Assembly: GCA_050298695.1 (NCBI GenBank)
Contig: JBNKUQ010000099.1
Coordinates: 1-10,430 of the forward strand
Source: CANLBN01 sp050298695
GTDB taxonomy: Bacteria; Pseudomonadota; Gammaproteobacteria; Pseudomonadales; Cellvibrionaceae
Length of the DNA stretch: 10,430 nt
Direction of reading: 5' to 3'
Shown here: one piece after another, positions 1-6,588 of the stretch
Position numbering within the stretch: the stretch's first letter is position 1
Layout: each line of letters begins with the position of its first letter
The notes under the pieces: model-generated
Told to the model about the DNA's origin: nothing
The model's input: the letters and a program-made list of their open reading frames with translations, nothing else
Database searches by the model: none
Made by a program: the position numbers and the translations under genes

Positions 1-535
1 CATAGTCTGTACCGCTAAAACTAGCACACCCAAACATGACATCGATCTGATTATCCTGCAAAAAACTCATTGCGTATTTCCAGATCAACATCAAAATTAC
101 ACCACCACGCCCACCGGGATCAACACAAAAACGACTAAGTTCTAGTGACCGCCCATAATGAGCATGAAGTCGACTTAGATCAAATGTTTCTTCGGTATAG
201 AAGTGTTGATTAACTTTAAGACATTCATTAAAAAATAATCGAAGGGTACCCACTACTTTTGACTGCTCGTCAGCACGTTTATCAAGAACGATAATATGGA
301 ACCCGGATTCATCCCACTGATCCATATCCCTTTCAGCAGCAATCATTTCCTGCGTTGGGTTTCCCTGCTTTTCCTTATAAAAAATACGGTAGCGCAAAGC
401 CTGTGCCGCATAGACCTCTTCTGTTGTTTTAGCAAAACGGACTTCATAAGGACCCGCTTGTGTAGCCGGCGGGACAACCAGACCATCCAAAAAAGAGAAT
501 CGATCAACCGTATCTAAGGACTCAATTGCGCTCAT
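1..535 (-). CDS. OlsB/hemolysin-like GNAT N-acyltransferase (3' end outside window)
   Basis: The 178 visible residues start at ATG 535, after a good ribosome binding site (AGAGG about 7 bases upstream), and run off the left edge, so the C-terminus is missing. The protein resembles the GNAT family that includes ornithine-acyl-ACP N-acyltransferase OlsB and 'hemolysin-like' acyltransferases (Pfam Acetyltransf_5, related in fold to autoinducer synthases). Landmarks are ALRYRIFY (46-53), DMDQWDESGFHIIVLD (70-85), VGTLRL (95-100), the core ELSRFCVDP (132-140) followed by a glycine-rich turn, and MFGCASFSGTD (167-177). These match the family's E-L-(G/S)-R-x-C-V-x-P and F-G-C-A-S-F motifs. Such enzymes take an acyl chain from acyl-ACP and attach it to an amine, for example in ornithine lipid synthesis. 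The true acceptor here cannot be told from sequence, since many paralogues are uncharacterised. It lies 68 bases downstream of the DinB-like gene on the same strand and may be cotranscribed with it. The family call is firm; the substrate is unknown. Confidence 0.85.
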   Translation of the reverse strand, partial: MSAIESLDTVDRFSFLDGLVVPPATQAGPYEVRFAKTTEEVYAAQALRYRIFYKEKQGNPTQEMIAAERDMDQWDESGFHIIVLDKRADEQSKVVGTLRLFFNECLKVNQHFYTEETFDLSRLHAHYGRSLELSRFCVDPGGRGGVILMLIWKYAMSFLQDNQIDVMFGCASFSGTDY

Positions 536-603
536 AGCGACCTCTTAAAAATTGCTCATGGTAATAAAATGAAAAATCAAAAAGAACAAAGAACAAAAAA
601 TAG

Positions 604-1143
604 CTACGCCGAAGCTTTGACGGCACTTTCATGGACCAATGTCGATGGGGCCACACCGAAGTCTTGCTCAACACTATCCCCAGAAAAACGCAGCATAGCA
701 GCCATTAAGGCAAAGTGATGGACACTGTGGCTTTGTAAAAACTGCAGCTCTCTCCCCAAACTTGAACAGGTAATTTCACCATTAGGTGTCGCAACATCAT
801 TGCACATTAGCACCTGCACAGACTGATCAACGCTAAAATCTTCTCGCAAGCCTTCAAAAAAACGCAACATGTCCTGGACAATTGAGAGCGCATACTCTTT
901 ATCTTTTTCCAGCTGGCAGTCCCGTTGACGCTTGTCGTAGTCAATTAAACCCTGGAATAAGTCCCTCTTAAAACAGAGGTAGTGGTCTAGCACATGGCGA
1001 ACATGCTTTCCTAAAGAAGATTCAAAATAAGGACGTTGTACTTTGGCAAAGCGCTCCGAAGAAAGAGAGCTTAGCAATTCAGTGATTTTTGTCAGAGTAT
1101 GTAAATTGCTGTCAATCAGGTTGTTAAGGTGCCCATTACTCAA
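604..1143 (-). CDS. DinB-like putative metal-dependent protein
   Basis: This 179-residue soluble protein resembles the DinB/YfiT-like four-helix-bundle superfamily. Two histidine clusters stand where that fold binds its metal: GKHVRHVLDHY (residues 45-55; H47, H50, H54) and QSHSVHHF (137-144; H139, H142, H143). A YDKRQRD segment (69-75) lies between them. No signal peptide or membrane segment is visible, so it is probably cytosolic. Members of the superfamily include thiol-dependent transferases and hydrolases, but most, including this branch, have no known reaction. The start at ATG 1143 gives a normal N-terminus; the ribosome binding site is weak (GAG close to the start, GGAG about 14 bases away). 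It precedes the GNAT acyltransferase gene and its promoter should lie in the 1144-1468 spacer. The fold assignment is reasonably sure and the function is not known. Confidence 0.75.
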   Translation of the reverse strand: MSNGHLNNLIDSNLHTLTKITELLSSLSSERFAKVQRPYFESSLGKHVRHVLDHYLCFKRDLFQGLIDYDKRQRDCQLEKDKEYALSIVQDMLRFFEGLREDFSVDQSVQVLMCNDVATPNGEITCSSLGRELQFLQSHSVHHFALMAAMLRFSGDSVEQDFGVAPSTLVHESAVKASA

Positions 1144-1291
1144 AAGAGTGCTCCAAATTATCGTTGTGTTCAGTTTATAAAAATTAAAAGCGTGCTAGGT
1201 TGATCGTGGATAGTTAAGGCGATTACCTATTGAGCAGCCACGATTATGACCACAAAGGGCGATAATAATTCAGATTTATGACAATTTCATG

Positions 1292-1349
1292 AGATAAATT
1301 CACAAAAGTGAAATATCCTAAGATAAAGTCACAAAAGTGAAATATCCTA
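1292..1349. repeat. 29-bp tandem direct repeat, two copies, palindromic core
   Basis: Copies at 1292-1320 and 1321-1349 abut directly and differ at a single base (T against G at unit position 8). Each contains TCACAAAAGTGA, an inverted repeat with 4-base arms and an AAAA centre. In the first copy the flanks lengthen it to TTCACAAAAGTGAA. The unit junction forms a second small palindrome, TATCCTAAGATA. The two cores are 29 bases apart, just under three helical turns, so this could be a doubled operator. A simple replication-slippage duplication is the alternative. No regulator is assigned. Confidence 0.85.
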
Positions 1350-1408
1350 GCAGTGCGACTCGCCCTCTTTATGAATGGCACTTTAAAATGGTGATAGTAA
1401 AGAGGATT

Positions 1409-1444
1409 CTTTACAGGCATAATGCGGCGCGTCTTGCTGTAAAG
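1409..1444. repeat. 8-bp inverted repeat just upstream of the DUF2062 gene
   Basis: CTTTACAG (1409-1416) and CTGTAAAG (1437-1444) are perfect reverse complements separated by 20 bases that include a GC-rich GCGGCGCG. They end 24 bases before the DUF2062 start. The structure could be an operator for a dimeric regulator or an RNA hairpin in the leader. No U-tract follows, so it is not a terminator. Confidence 0.6.
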
Positions 1445-1468
1445 TACTAAGAGATTACTAACCTCAAT

Positions 1469-2014
1469 ATGCCAAAAAAACTGTTTAAACGAATTGCTCC
1501 CAATTCGGCTAAAATTAAAACCATTCCGAGCTTGCGCTTTCTTGGGCCACTACTCAACGACCCCAACCTTTTTCATCTCAATCGATATTCTGTCTCCATG
1601 GCCTTTTTGGTGGGCGTTTTCTTGGCATTTATCCCCGTTCCTGGGCAAATGGCCATTGCTGCAATTGTGGCACTGTGGGTGAGATGTAACCTCCCCATTG
1701 CGGTTGCCTTAGTATGGATTACTAACCCTATCACCATTGCCCCTATTTTTTTTGCCACTTATAAACTAGGCATCTGGTTGTTAAATGAGCCGATCACCCA
1801 TCACGCAGCCAAGCTAATGTCCTGGGAGACACTACACAGTGTCAAACTATCTAAGATATGGAAACCATTGATTATCGGCTCCCTCTCCGCCGGTAGTTTT
1901 TGCTCTCTATTGAGCTATTTCATCATCCGCTATACCTGGCGATTCTATGTGATATTTCAGTGGCAACACCGCAAAGAAAAACGCCTAAGAAAAGTTGATA
2001 CTGAGCGGGAGTAA
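1469..2014 (+). CDS. DUF2062 inner-membrane protein
   Basis: This 181-residue protein has a basic N-terminus (MPKKLFKRIAP) and the conserved start of the DUF2062 family, SLRFLGPLLNDPNLFHLNR (residues 21-39). Hydrophobic stretches follow at about 43-70, 75-105 and 133-155, and the tail is strongly basic (QHRKEKRLRK). The signature segments FIPVPGQM (54-61) and NPITIAP (86-92) are both present. The family has no settled biochemical role. The start at ATG 1469 matches the usual family N-terminus, although no clear Shine-Dalgarno sequence precedes it. It runs tail-to-tail with lolE, with 12 bases between stop codons. I recall DUF2062 genes sitting beside lolCDE in Pseudomonas, so this neighbourhood looks conserved, although the gene orientation here keeps it out of the lol transcript. 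Family assignment is firm; function is unknown. Confidence 0.88.
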   Translation: MPKKLFKRIAPNSAKIKTIPSLRFLGPLLNDPNLFHLNRYSVSMAFLVGVFLAFIPVPGQMAIAAIVALWVRCNLPIAVALVWITNPITIAPIFFATYKLGIWLLNEPITHHAAKLMSWETLHSVKLSKIWKPLIIGSLSAGSFCSLLSYFIIRYTWRFYVIFQWQHRKEKRLRKVDTERE

Positions 2015-2026
2015 CTTCCAACAATC

Positions 2027-3265
2027 TTAGTCATATCGCAGTGCTTGCGCTGGCGCTACACTGGCGGCTTTCCTTGCTGGATAAATTGTCGCCAACATAC
2101 TCATAATTAAAGCGACAGAGGCCACAAAAATGACATCACTGAACAGGAGTGATGATGGTAGAAAACTGACGGGATAAATATCTGATTCAAGAAAACGGAT
2201 ATTAAGGAGCGTCTCAAGCCAAGCCACAAAATCATCAACAAATAGCGCGAAAACCACCCCCAGAGCAACACCAATCAATGTGCCTATAACACCGATGACA
2301 GATCCCTGAACCATAAAAACTGCCATTACCTGTTGCTTTGTTAGTCCCAAGGTTCTCAAAATGGCGATATCTCCCTGCTTGTCGACAACGACCATCACCA
2401 AGGTAGAAACCACATTAAAGGCCGCGATGGCAATAATAAGAAACAACAATAAACTCACCAAATTTTTAGACATTTTAATGGCGTAATAGATATTACCGTG
2501 GGTCCGAGTCCAATCAGTGGTGTAAAAATCCAGTGGTAACTGTGATTTGAGAGAAGACGCAATGCGTGGAGCCACAAACAACTGTTCCACTTTAAGATGC
2601 AGACCACTAATACCTGAGTTTTGCTGTGGATTAGCAAGACCTGCAGCCGACTCAAGGCCCATAATGGCAAAAGAGTGATCGAGTTCAGTGTTGGTCGAAA
2701 ATACATCGATGATCTCCAGCCGCTTAATCGCCGGCGAAGCAGCAGCACTGTTCGCGCGAGGAACAATAACGGTGATGGATTCCCCTTGCTCCAAAGCCAA
2801 TTTATCAGCTAGCCCCTTACCTAATGCGATGTATTTGTCAGCATTATTCAATCGCTCTAGCGTATCATCTGCCAGATAGCGACGAATGTTAGATACTGTT
2901 GACTCATATTTTGCATCAAGACCGTAGAGCAAAGCGGGTTGCGTACGTTTACCTTGATGGAGCATTACCTGCAACTCCACAAAAGGAGCCGCACCAATAA
3001 CCTGCTCCTGCTCCAATATTTGTTCGCGTAAGGAAACCCAGTTATTCATTCCTCCGCGCTGATACAAAGTAACTTGTGGCATGATGCTTAAAATGCGCTC
3101 TTTCAGCTCACGATCAAAACCATTCATCACCGACAGCACGGTAATAAGCAGAGCAACACCTAAAACAATACCGATCATGGCAATACCAGAAATAAAAGAC
3201 ACCGAGCGGTTACGGCGACGCGCCAGGGTATAGCGTAATCCAATAAAAAAACTCAAAGGATACAT
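2027..3265 (-). CDS. lolE: Lipoprotein-releasing ABC transporter permease LolE
   Basis: LolE is one of the two membrane subunits of LolCDE, which extracts outer-membrane lipoproteins from the inner membrane and passes them to the chaperone LolA. At 412 residues it has the usual length. The order is an N-terminal GLRY motif and first membrane helix (about 22-46), the conserved LSVMNGFDREL (44-54), a large periplasmic domain (about 50-265), three further helices (about 268-293, 315-343, 376-396) and the closing YPARKAASVAPAQALRYD. It has LolE-type features: DHSFAIMGL (196-204), the DWTRTHGNIYY segment (251-261) and DIYPVSFLPS (362-371). The region matching the LolC hook (VPRANSAAASPAIKRL, 168-183) lacks the LolC pattern, which supports calling this copy LolE. 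Its ATG overlaps the lolD stop codon in TAATG, so the two are probably translationally coupled. It is the last gene of the operon and ends 12 bases from the convergent DUF2062 gene. Confidence 0.92.
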   Translation of the reverse strand: MYPLSFFIGLRYTLARRRNRSVSFISGIAMIGIVLGVALLITVLSVMNGFDRELKERILSIMPQVTLYQRGGMNNWVSLREQILEQEQVIGAAPFVELQVMLHQGKRTQPALLYGLDAKYESTVSNIRRYLADDTLERLNNADKYIALGKGLADKLALEQGESITVIVPRANSAAASPAIKRLEIIDVFSTNTELDHSFAIMGLESAAGLANPQQNSGISGLHLKVEQLFVAPRIASSLKSQLPLDFYTTDWTRTHGNIYYAIKMSKNLVSLLLFLIIAIAAFNVVSTLVMVVVDKQGDIAILRTLGLTKQQVMAVFMVQGSVIGVIGTLIGVALGVVFALFVDDFVAWLETLLNIRFLESDIYPVSFLPSSLLFSDVIFVASVALIMSMLATIYPARKAASVAPAQALRYD

Positions 3266-3975
3266 TAGACGTCGCCTAGAATAGCTTGCTGCTGGGTAAT
3301 AGAGTGTAAACCGCCTTGTTTTAACGCAATGACTCTATCCATGGTATTGGCAAATTGGCGATCGTGGGTAACGATCACAAAACTCAATTCAAACTCCCTA
3401 TTTAACTCCCACATCAATGCCTGAATAGAATCGGCGGTTTCTTGGTCCAAGTTACCTGTGGGCTCATCCATTAATACACAATTAGGACGATTGACCATAG
3501 CCCTAGCAATGGCCACCCGCTGACGCTCCCCCCCAGAGAGTTCAGCAGGTTTGTGATGTAAGCGTTGCCCAAGACCGACTCTATCGAGCAACTCTGCAGC
3601 TTGCGTATTGGCATCCTTAGCGGCCCGTTTACCAATGAGTAAGGGCATTGCCACATTTTCTAAGGCGGTAAACTCACCTAGTAAATGATGAAACTGATAA
3701 ACAAAGCCCAAATAACGATTACGCAACTGCCCGCGTTCATTTTCGTCCAGGCCATCCAGTGCTTTACCAGCAACCCAGACCTTACCGGATGTTGGGGTAT
3801 CTAGCCCCCCCAATAAATTCAGCAGTGTACTTTTACCGGACCCCGATGCACCAATAATGGCAACGCGTTCACCCCGACCGATGGAGAGATTAATATCCTT
3901 TAACACTTCTACCGGCTCTGGCCCTTCGCGATACACTTTTTGCAGTCCCTCACAGGACATCACAACATCATTCAT
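3265..3975 (-). CDS. lolD: Lipoprotein-releasing system ATP-binding protein LolD
   Basis: LolD is the cytoplasmic ATPase that powers LolCDE. The 236-residue chain has every ABC element: Walker A GASGSGKST (42-50), Q-loop Q94, signature LSGGERQR (146-153), Walker B CVLMDE (166-171), D-loop NLD (175-177) and H-loop H204 in IVTHD. The stretch around the Q-loop, YQFHHLLGEFTALENVAMP (93-111), is typical of LolD and separates it from other MacB-like ATPases, as does its position between two Lol permeases. A GAGAA-type ribosome binding site lies about 10 bases before ATG 3975. It starts 33 bases after the lolC stop and overlaps the lolE start by one base, so all three should be made from one transcript. 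Nothing in the sequence suggests loss of activity. Confidence 0.96.
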   Translation of the reverse strand: MNDVVMSCEGLQKVYREGPEPVEVLKDINLSIGRGERVAIIGASGSGKSTLLNLLGGLDTPTSGKVWVAGKALDGLDENERGQLRNRYLGFVYQFHHLLGEFTALENVAMPLLIGKRAAKDANTQAAELLDRVGLGQRLHHKPAELSGGERQRVAIARAMVNRPNCVLMDEPTGNLDQETADSIQALMWELNREFELSFVIVTHDRQFANTMDRVIALKQGGLHSITQQQAILGDV

Positions 3976-4008
3976 TATTATTTCTCGTGCTTGTCTTAAA
4001 ACCTAGCT

Positions 4009-5253
4009 CTATTCATAACGCAGCACTTCTGCCGGTTCAACTTGGCTTGCCCGATAGGCGGGATATAGTGTTGCCAATAGACTTAATACAATACCAGCAC
4101 CACAAATCAAGAGAACATCATCTAAGCGCAAATCAGAAGGAATTTGGCTAATAAAGTAAACACTGGGGTCAAACACATACACCCCCAACACATTTTCTAG
4201 CCAAGTTACTAGATCACTAATCGTCAACGCCAGTAAACATCCCAACAAGCCACCCATCACAATACCCACAATACCGATCACACTACCCTGGACAATAAAA
4301 ATGGACATAATTTGTCGGGTTGTCATTCCCAGGGTACGCAAGACGGCAATATCACTACGTTTATCCGATACCATTAATATCAAGCTGGTCACAATATTGA
4401 GTGCCGCAACTCCGATGATAATCATTAACAACAGCGTCACCATGCGTTTTTCCATTTTAATCGCTTGAAATAAACTTCCTTGGGTTTCGCTCCAGTCACG
4501 CAGCTCATATCCTTCACCTAACTGCGATGATAAAGATTGAACGACACTGGCCGCTTTATAGATGTCACTGGTCTGCAAACGTAAGCCTTGTACCTCCGTT
4601 CCATAACGCAATAGACGCTGCGCATCACCGAGGTGAATCAGCGCTAAGGATTGATCAACTTGAGCACCCACTTGAAATAAGCCCACAACCCTAAAGCGTT
4701 TAACTCTAGGGAAAATCCCCGCAGGCGTGACCACCACCTCGGGAAGCGTCATGGTCACACTATCTCCAACGGCCACCCCGAGATATCGCGCCACCAAACT
4801 CCCCAGCACAATGCCAAACTCCCCTGGCACTAAGTTATCAAGCTGCTGTGGTGGTTGCATATATTGATCAATGCGGGAAACTTCCCGCTCTTTCTTTGGC
4901 AAAATACCTTGTAACTCAACCCCATGAACCGTGTTATTTGCCCCCAACATAACAAAATCGCTGATATAGGGAGCGCTGGCAATAAGATCAGGGGTAGACT
5001 TGATGAGTTCCGCCGTTTTAGACCAATTCTGCATGCGTGGACGTTGATCAATAAAACCGTGGGGAACCACACTCAGTATTCGTTGTTTAATTTCGCGATC
5101 AAAACCATTCATGACCGACAAAACAACGATTAATGCCAATGTCCCTAGTGCCATTCCCACCAAGGAAAAACCACTCACAAAGGAAATAAATTGGTGGCGG
5201 CGCTTTGAGCGTGTATAGCGTAAGCCGATTAATAAGGAAGTAGATCGTATCAT
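4009..5253 (-). CDS. lolC: Lipoprotein-releasing ABC transporter permease LolC
   Basis: LolC is the LolCDE permease that recruits the periplasmic chaperone LolA. The 414-residue protein has a GLRY N-terminus (10-13), a first membrane helix at about 25-46, LSVMNGFDREI (45-55), a periplasmic domain, three further helices (about 272-296, 316-345, 379-398) and the ending YPAYRASQVEPAEVLRYE. Residues 176-186, TPAGIFPRVKR, match the E. coli LolC hook (TPMGRIPSQR, which holds the Pro that contacts LolA). That is why I call this gene lolC although other parts (RILSVVPHGFID at 58-69, AAPYI-like at 93-97) look LolE-like. It is the first gene of the operon. The chosen ATG 5253 fits the family N-terminus, and an in-frame stop lies four codons upstream. 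There is no clear Shine-Dalgarno sequence, and a TATAAT lies so close that the mRNA might be leaderless. Confidence 0.92.
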   Translation of the reverse strand: MIRSTSLLIGLRYTRSKRRHQFISFVSGFSLVGMALGTLALIVVLSVMNGFDREIKQRILSVVPHGFIDQRPRMQNWSKTAELIKSTPDLIASAPYISDFVMLGANNTVHGVELQGILPKKEREVSRIDQYMQPPQQLDNLVPGEFGIVLGSLVARYLGVAVGDSVTMTLPEVVVTPAGIFPRVKRFRVVGLFQVGAQVDQSLALIHLGDAQRLLRYGTEVQGLRLQTSDIYKAASVVQSLSSQLGEGYELRDWSETQGSLFQAIKMEKRMVTLLLMIIIGVAALNIVTSLILMVSDKRSDIAVLRTLGMTTRQIMSIFIVQGSVIGIVGIVMGGLLGCLLALTISDLVTWLENVLGVYVFDPSVYFISQIPSDLRLDDVLLICGAGIVLSLLATLYPAYRASQVEPAEVLRYE

Positions 5254-5261
5254 GGGCAGGC

Positions 5262-5267
5262 ATTATA
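5262..5267 (-). promoter_or_regulatory. Possible -10 box for lolCDE
   Basis: On the minus strand a perfect TATAAT ends 8 bases before the lolC ATG. Initiation the usual distance downstream would begin at or next to the start codon. No matching -35 is seen: the hexamer at 17-base spacing is AGCATC, and there is no extended -10 TG. The match could be chance. Confidence 0.3.
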
Positions 5268-5300
5268 GAGTGTAATGCCTCTAAGATGCTGAATTTATTG

Positions 5301-5328
5301 CTCGTTCCTGACTCTGCGTGGGTATGCG
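5301..5328 (-). repeat. REP-like element, left copy (inverted)
   Basis: Read on the minus strand this holds CCCACGCAGAG followed by GGAACGAG, the same core as the right copy at 5438-5465 but in the opposite direction and with a small indel between the two blocks. Its own stem is degraded. It sits about 50 bases upstream of lolC. Confidence 0.65.
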
Positions 5329-5437
5329 TACGTGATATCAAGCCTTGTGAGTTGCAAAGAGCAAAGCGGACAGAGCGCAATTGATATAGTAAGGAACGAC
5401 TGCAATATAGAGTTTACATAAACTGATGGTCAGATAT

Positions 5438-5465
5438 GTATTCCCACGCAGAGCCTGGGAACGAG
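5438..5465 (+). repeat. REP-like palindromic element, right copy
   Basis: TTCCCA (5441-5446) and TGGGAA (5456-5461) form a perfect 6-bp stem around CGCAGAGCC, and the element ends in CGAG. The motif resembles the GTTCCCACGC...GCGTGGGAAC class of dispersed palindromes that I recall from many proteobacterial genomes. Together with the inverted copy at 5301-5328 it bounds about 165 bases, as in a REP doublet or small MITE. No transposase is nearby. Confidence 0.7.
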
Positions 5466-5517
5466 AGGTTGAACGTCCAGGATAATTACTGATTATCTGC
5501 TACACTTACTGAACCAT

Positions 5518-5543
5518 TGTGTCCTTGTGATAAATGTGTCCTT
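5518..5543 (+). promoter_or_regulatory. Direct repeat TGTGTCCTT x2 upstream of the PilZ gene
   Basis: TGTGTCCTT occurs at 5518-5526 and again at 5535-5543, 17 bases start to start, ending 26 bases before the PilZ gene's ATG. This is where a promoter or activator site would be expected. No convincing -35/-10 pair can be named; the AT-rich stretch at 5544-5557 may contain the -10. Confidence 0.3.
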
Positions 5544-5569
5544 AATAAAAATATATAGAAGGCAACAAA

Positions 5570-6145
5570 ATGAGCGAGAAACGCCAGTTTTTTCGAATCC
5601 AGCAAGATGTAATCTTTAATTTTAAAGCTGTCAGTACAGATGATGTTAGCCACATTAGTGCAGAACACCATTTTGATCACTCCGGCACTCTGGGTCTATT
5701 CTCACAATTTCAACAACTCGACAATGATTTGCACGCGACACTAGACATTATTCGCCAAGAGCACGCCAGCATCGCGAATTATTTAGAGATGCTCAACCAT
5801 AAAATGAACCTACTTTCTCAAGAAATGCTTTCTCACGATGCGGTATCCTCAAACGATAGTGAAAGTGGGCGTATTGATTTAAGCCAGGGGGGAATTGGCT
5901 TTGATTCGCCCGATCCATTGGGAATAGAAAGCTGGGTTGCCGTTAAACTGGTATTTCTTCCCTCCTATACGGGACTGCTGTGCTATGCGCAAATTATTCG
6001 CAACCAAGTACAAAAAGATGGCTCCTACTCCATTGGCGCCCGATTTCATCAACTAAATGAAGAACAACACCGACTATTAGCCAGGCAGGTTATGCAGAAT
6101 CAGGTGATGGAAAAACGGCAGCTAAAAAGCCAAGTGCATCACTAA
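5570..6145 (+). CDS. PilZ-domain protein, putative c-di-GMP receptor
   Basis: This 191-residue soluble protein carries both halves of the PilZ cyclic-di-GMP signature: RQFFR (residues 5-9, RxxxR) and DLSQGG (103-108, DxSxxG). The later beta-strand segment SIGARFHQL (154-162) is also as expected. In ordinary PilZ domains the two motifs lie a few tens of residues apart. Here about 93 residues separate them, mostly helix-like (about 45-90, QFQQLDNDLHATL onward), which suggests an atypical PilZ with a helical, possibly oligomerising, insertion. No signal peptide or membrane segment is present. AGAAGG (5557-5562) is a good ribosome binding site seven bases before the ATG. The gene is divergent from lolC across a REP-like region. 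I recall a PilZ gene beside lolE in Pseudomonas aeruginosa, so the linkage may be conserved, but a functional link to lipoprotein export is not shown. Confidence 0.85.
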   Translation: MSEKRQFFRIQQDVIFNFKAVSTDDVSHISAEHHFDHSGTLGLFSQFQQLDNDLHATLDIIRQEHASIANYLEMLNHKMNLLSQEMLSHDAVSSNDSESGRIDLSQGGIGFDSPDPLGIESWVAVKLVFLPSYTGLLCYAQIIRNQVQKDGSYSIGARFHQLNEEQHRLLARQVMQNQVMEKRQLKSQVHH

Positions 6146-6247
6146 TTGAAACTGTAATCCGCTCTCCCAATGGCTTTATCATTTAAATTAAAATACTATA
6201 AAAAGCATCAACAACATCCATAGTTTGCAATATCAGGGGACATTACC

Positions 6248-6529
6248 GTGAAAAACATCTTTATCATCATCGCATGTAGCTTTGGTCTTTTTGTTGGTCA
6301 TACCTATGCCGAAAGCGTTTATGTACCCATTGGTCAACAAGGAAAACAGCAACATATTGAGCGCCCCAAAAGCGGAATTACCAAAACCCAAGTTAAAAAA
6401 CAGTTTGGCGAACCCAATGGCTGGCGGCCCGCCGTCGGAGAACCACCCATCTCAAGCTGGGTCTATGATGGTTTTACTGTTTACTTTGAATATGATCGCG
6501 TCATTCACACCGTATTAACACGACATTAA
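6248..6529 (+). CDS. Small secreted periplasmic protein, BamE/SmpA-like C-terminal part
   Basis: The 93-residue precursor begins with GTG at 6248, preceded by a strong ribosome binding site (AGGGGA, 6235-6240) seven bases upstream, which decides the start. Residues 1-21 are a clear signal peptide (MKNIFIIIACSFGLFVGHTYA) with likely cleavage after TYA; there is no lipobox cysteine at the cleavage site, so it should be soluble in the periplasm. The mature part has a GITKTQVKKQFGEP helix-turn (43-56) and then VGEPPISSWVYDGFTVYFEY (63-82) and VIHTVL. This 'helix, FGEP, W-x-Y, F-x-V-x-F' order resembles BamE/SmpA/OmlA-like small proteins. That fold is an inference from pattern only. I recall similar uncharacterised proteins in Pseudomonas. 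It follows the PilZ gene by about 100 bases on the same strand. Function unknown. Confidence 0.75.
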   Translation: MKNIFIIIACSFGLFVGHTYAESVYVPIGQQGKQQHIERPKSGITKTQVKKQFGEPNGWRPAVGEPPISSWVYDGFTVYFEYDRVIHTVLTRH

Positions 6530-6588
6530 ACAGAAACCCCTTTATCTATTAAGCCACCAATTAAATAGGCAACCGCTATTAACAATAT

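Larger units (their letters stand above)
1144..1468. promoter_or_regulatory. Divergent intergenic region with repeats
   Basis: This 325-base gene-free spacer separates the leftward DinB-like/acyltransferase pair from the rightward DUF2062 gene, so promoters for both should lie here. I see no strong -35/-10 pair. CATAAT at 1418-1423 is a possible -10 for the DUF2062 gene, but no good -35 accompanies it. The spacer contains a 29-bp tandem duplication and an 8-bp inverted repeat, listed separately. I see no RNA gene or convincing small ORF. Confidence 0.5.

Noticed and set aside
296..517. 73-codon plus-strand open frame
   Set aside because: It is antisense to the GNAT acyltransferase, whose motifs are clear in the opposite strand.
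1292..1349. Possible CRISPR array (29-base repeats)
   Set aside because: There are only two units, they abut with no spacers, and no cas genes are present.
2012..2040. Bidirectional terminator between the DUF2062 gene and lolE
   Set aside because: The 12-base spacer contains no stem and no T-run; any termination signal would have to lie inside the coding ends, and I could not see one.
5099..5380. 93-codon minus-strand open frame overlapping the lolC start and the left REP-like element
   Set aside because: It overlaps the well-supported lolC N-terminus in another frame, reads through a repeat, and shows no recognisable domain.
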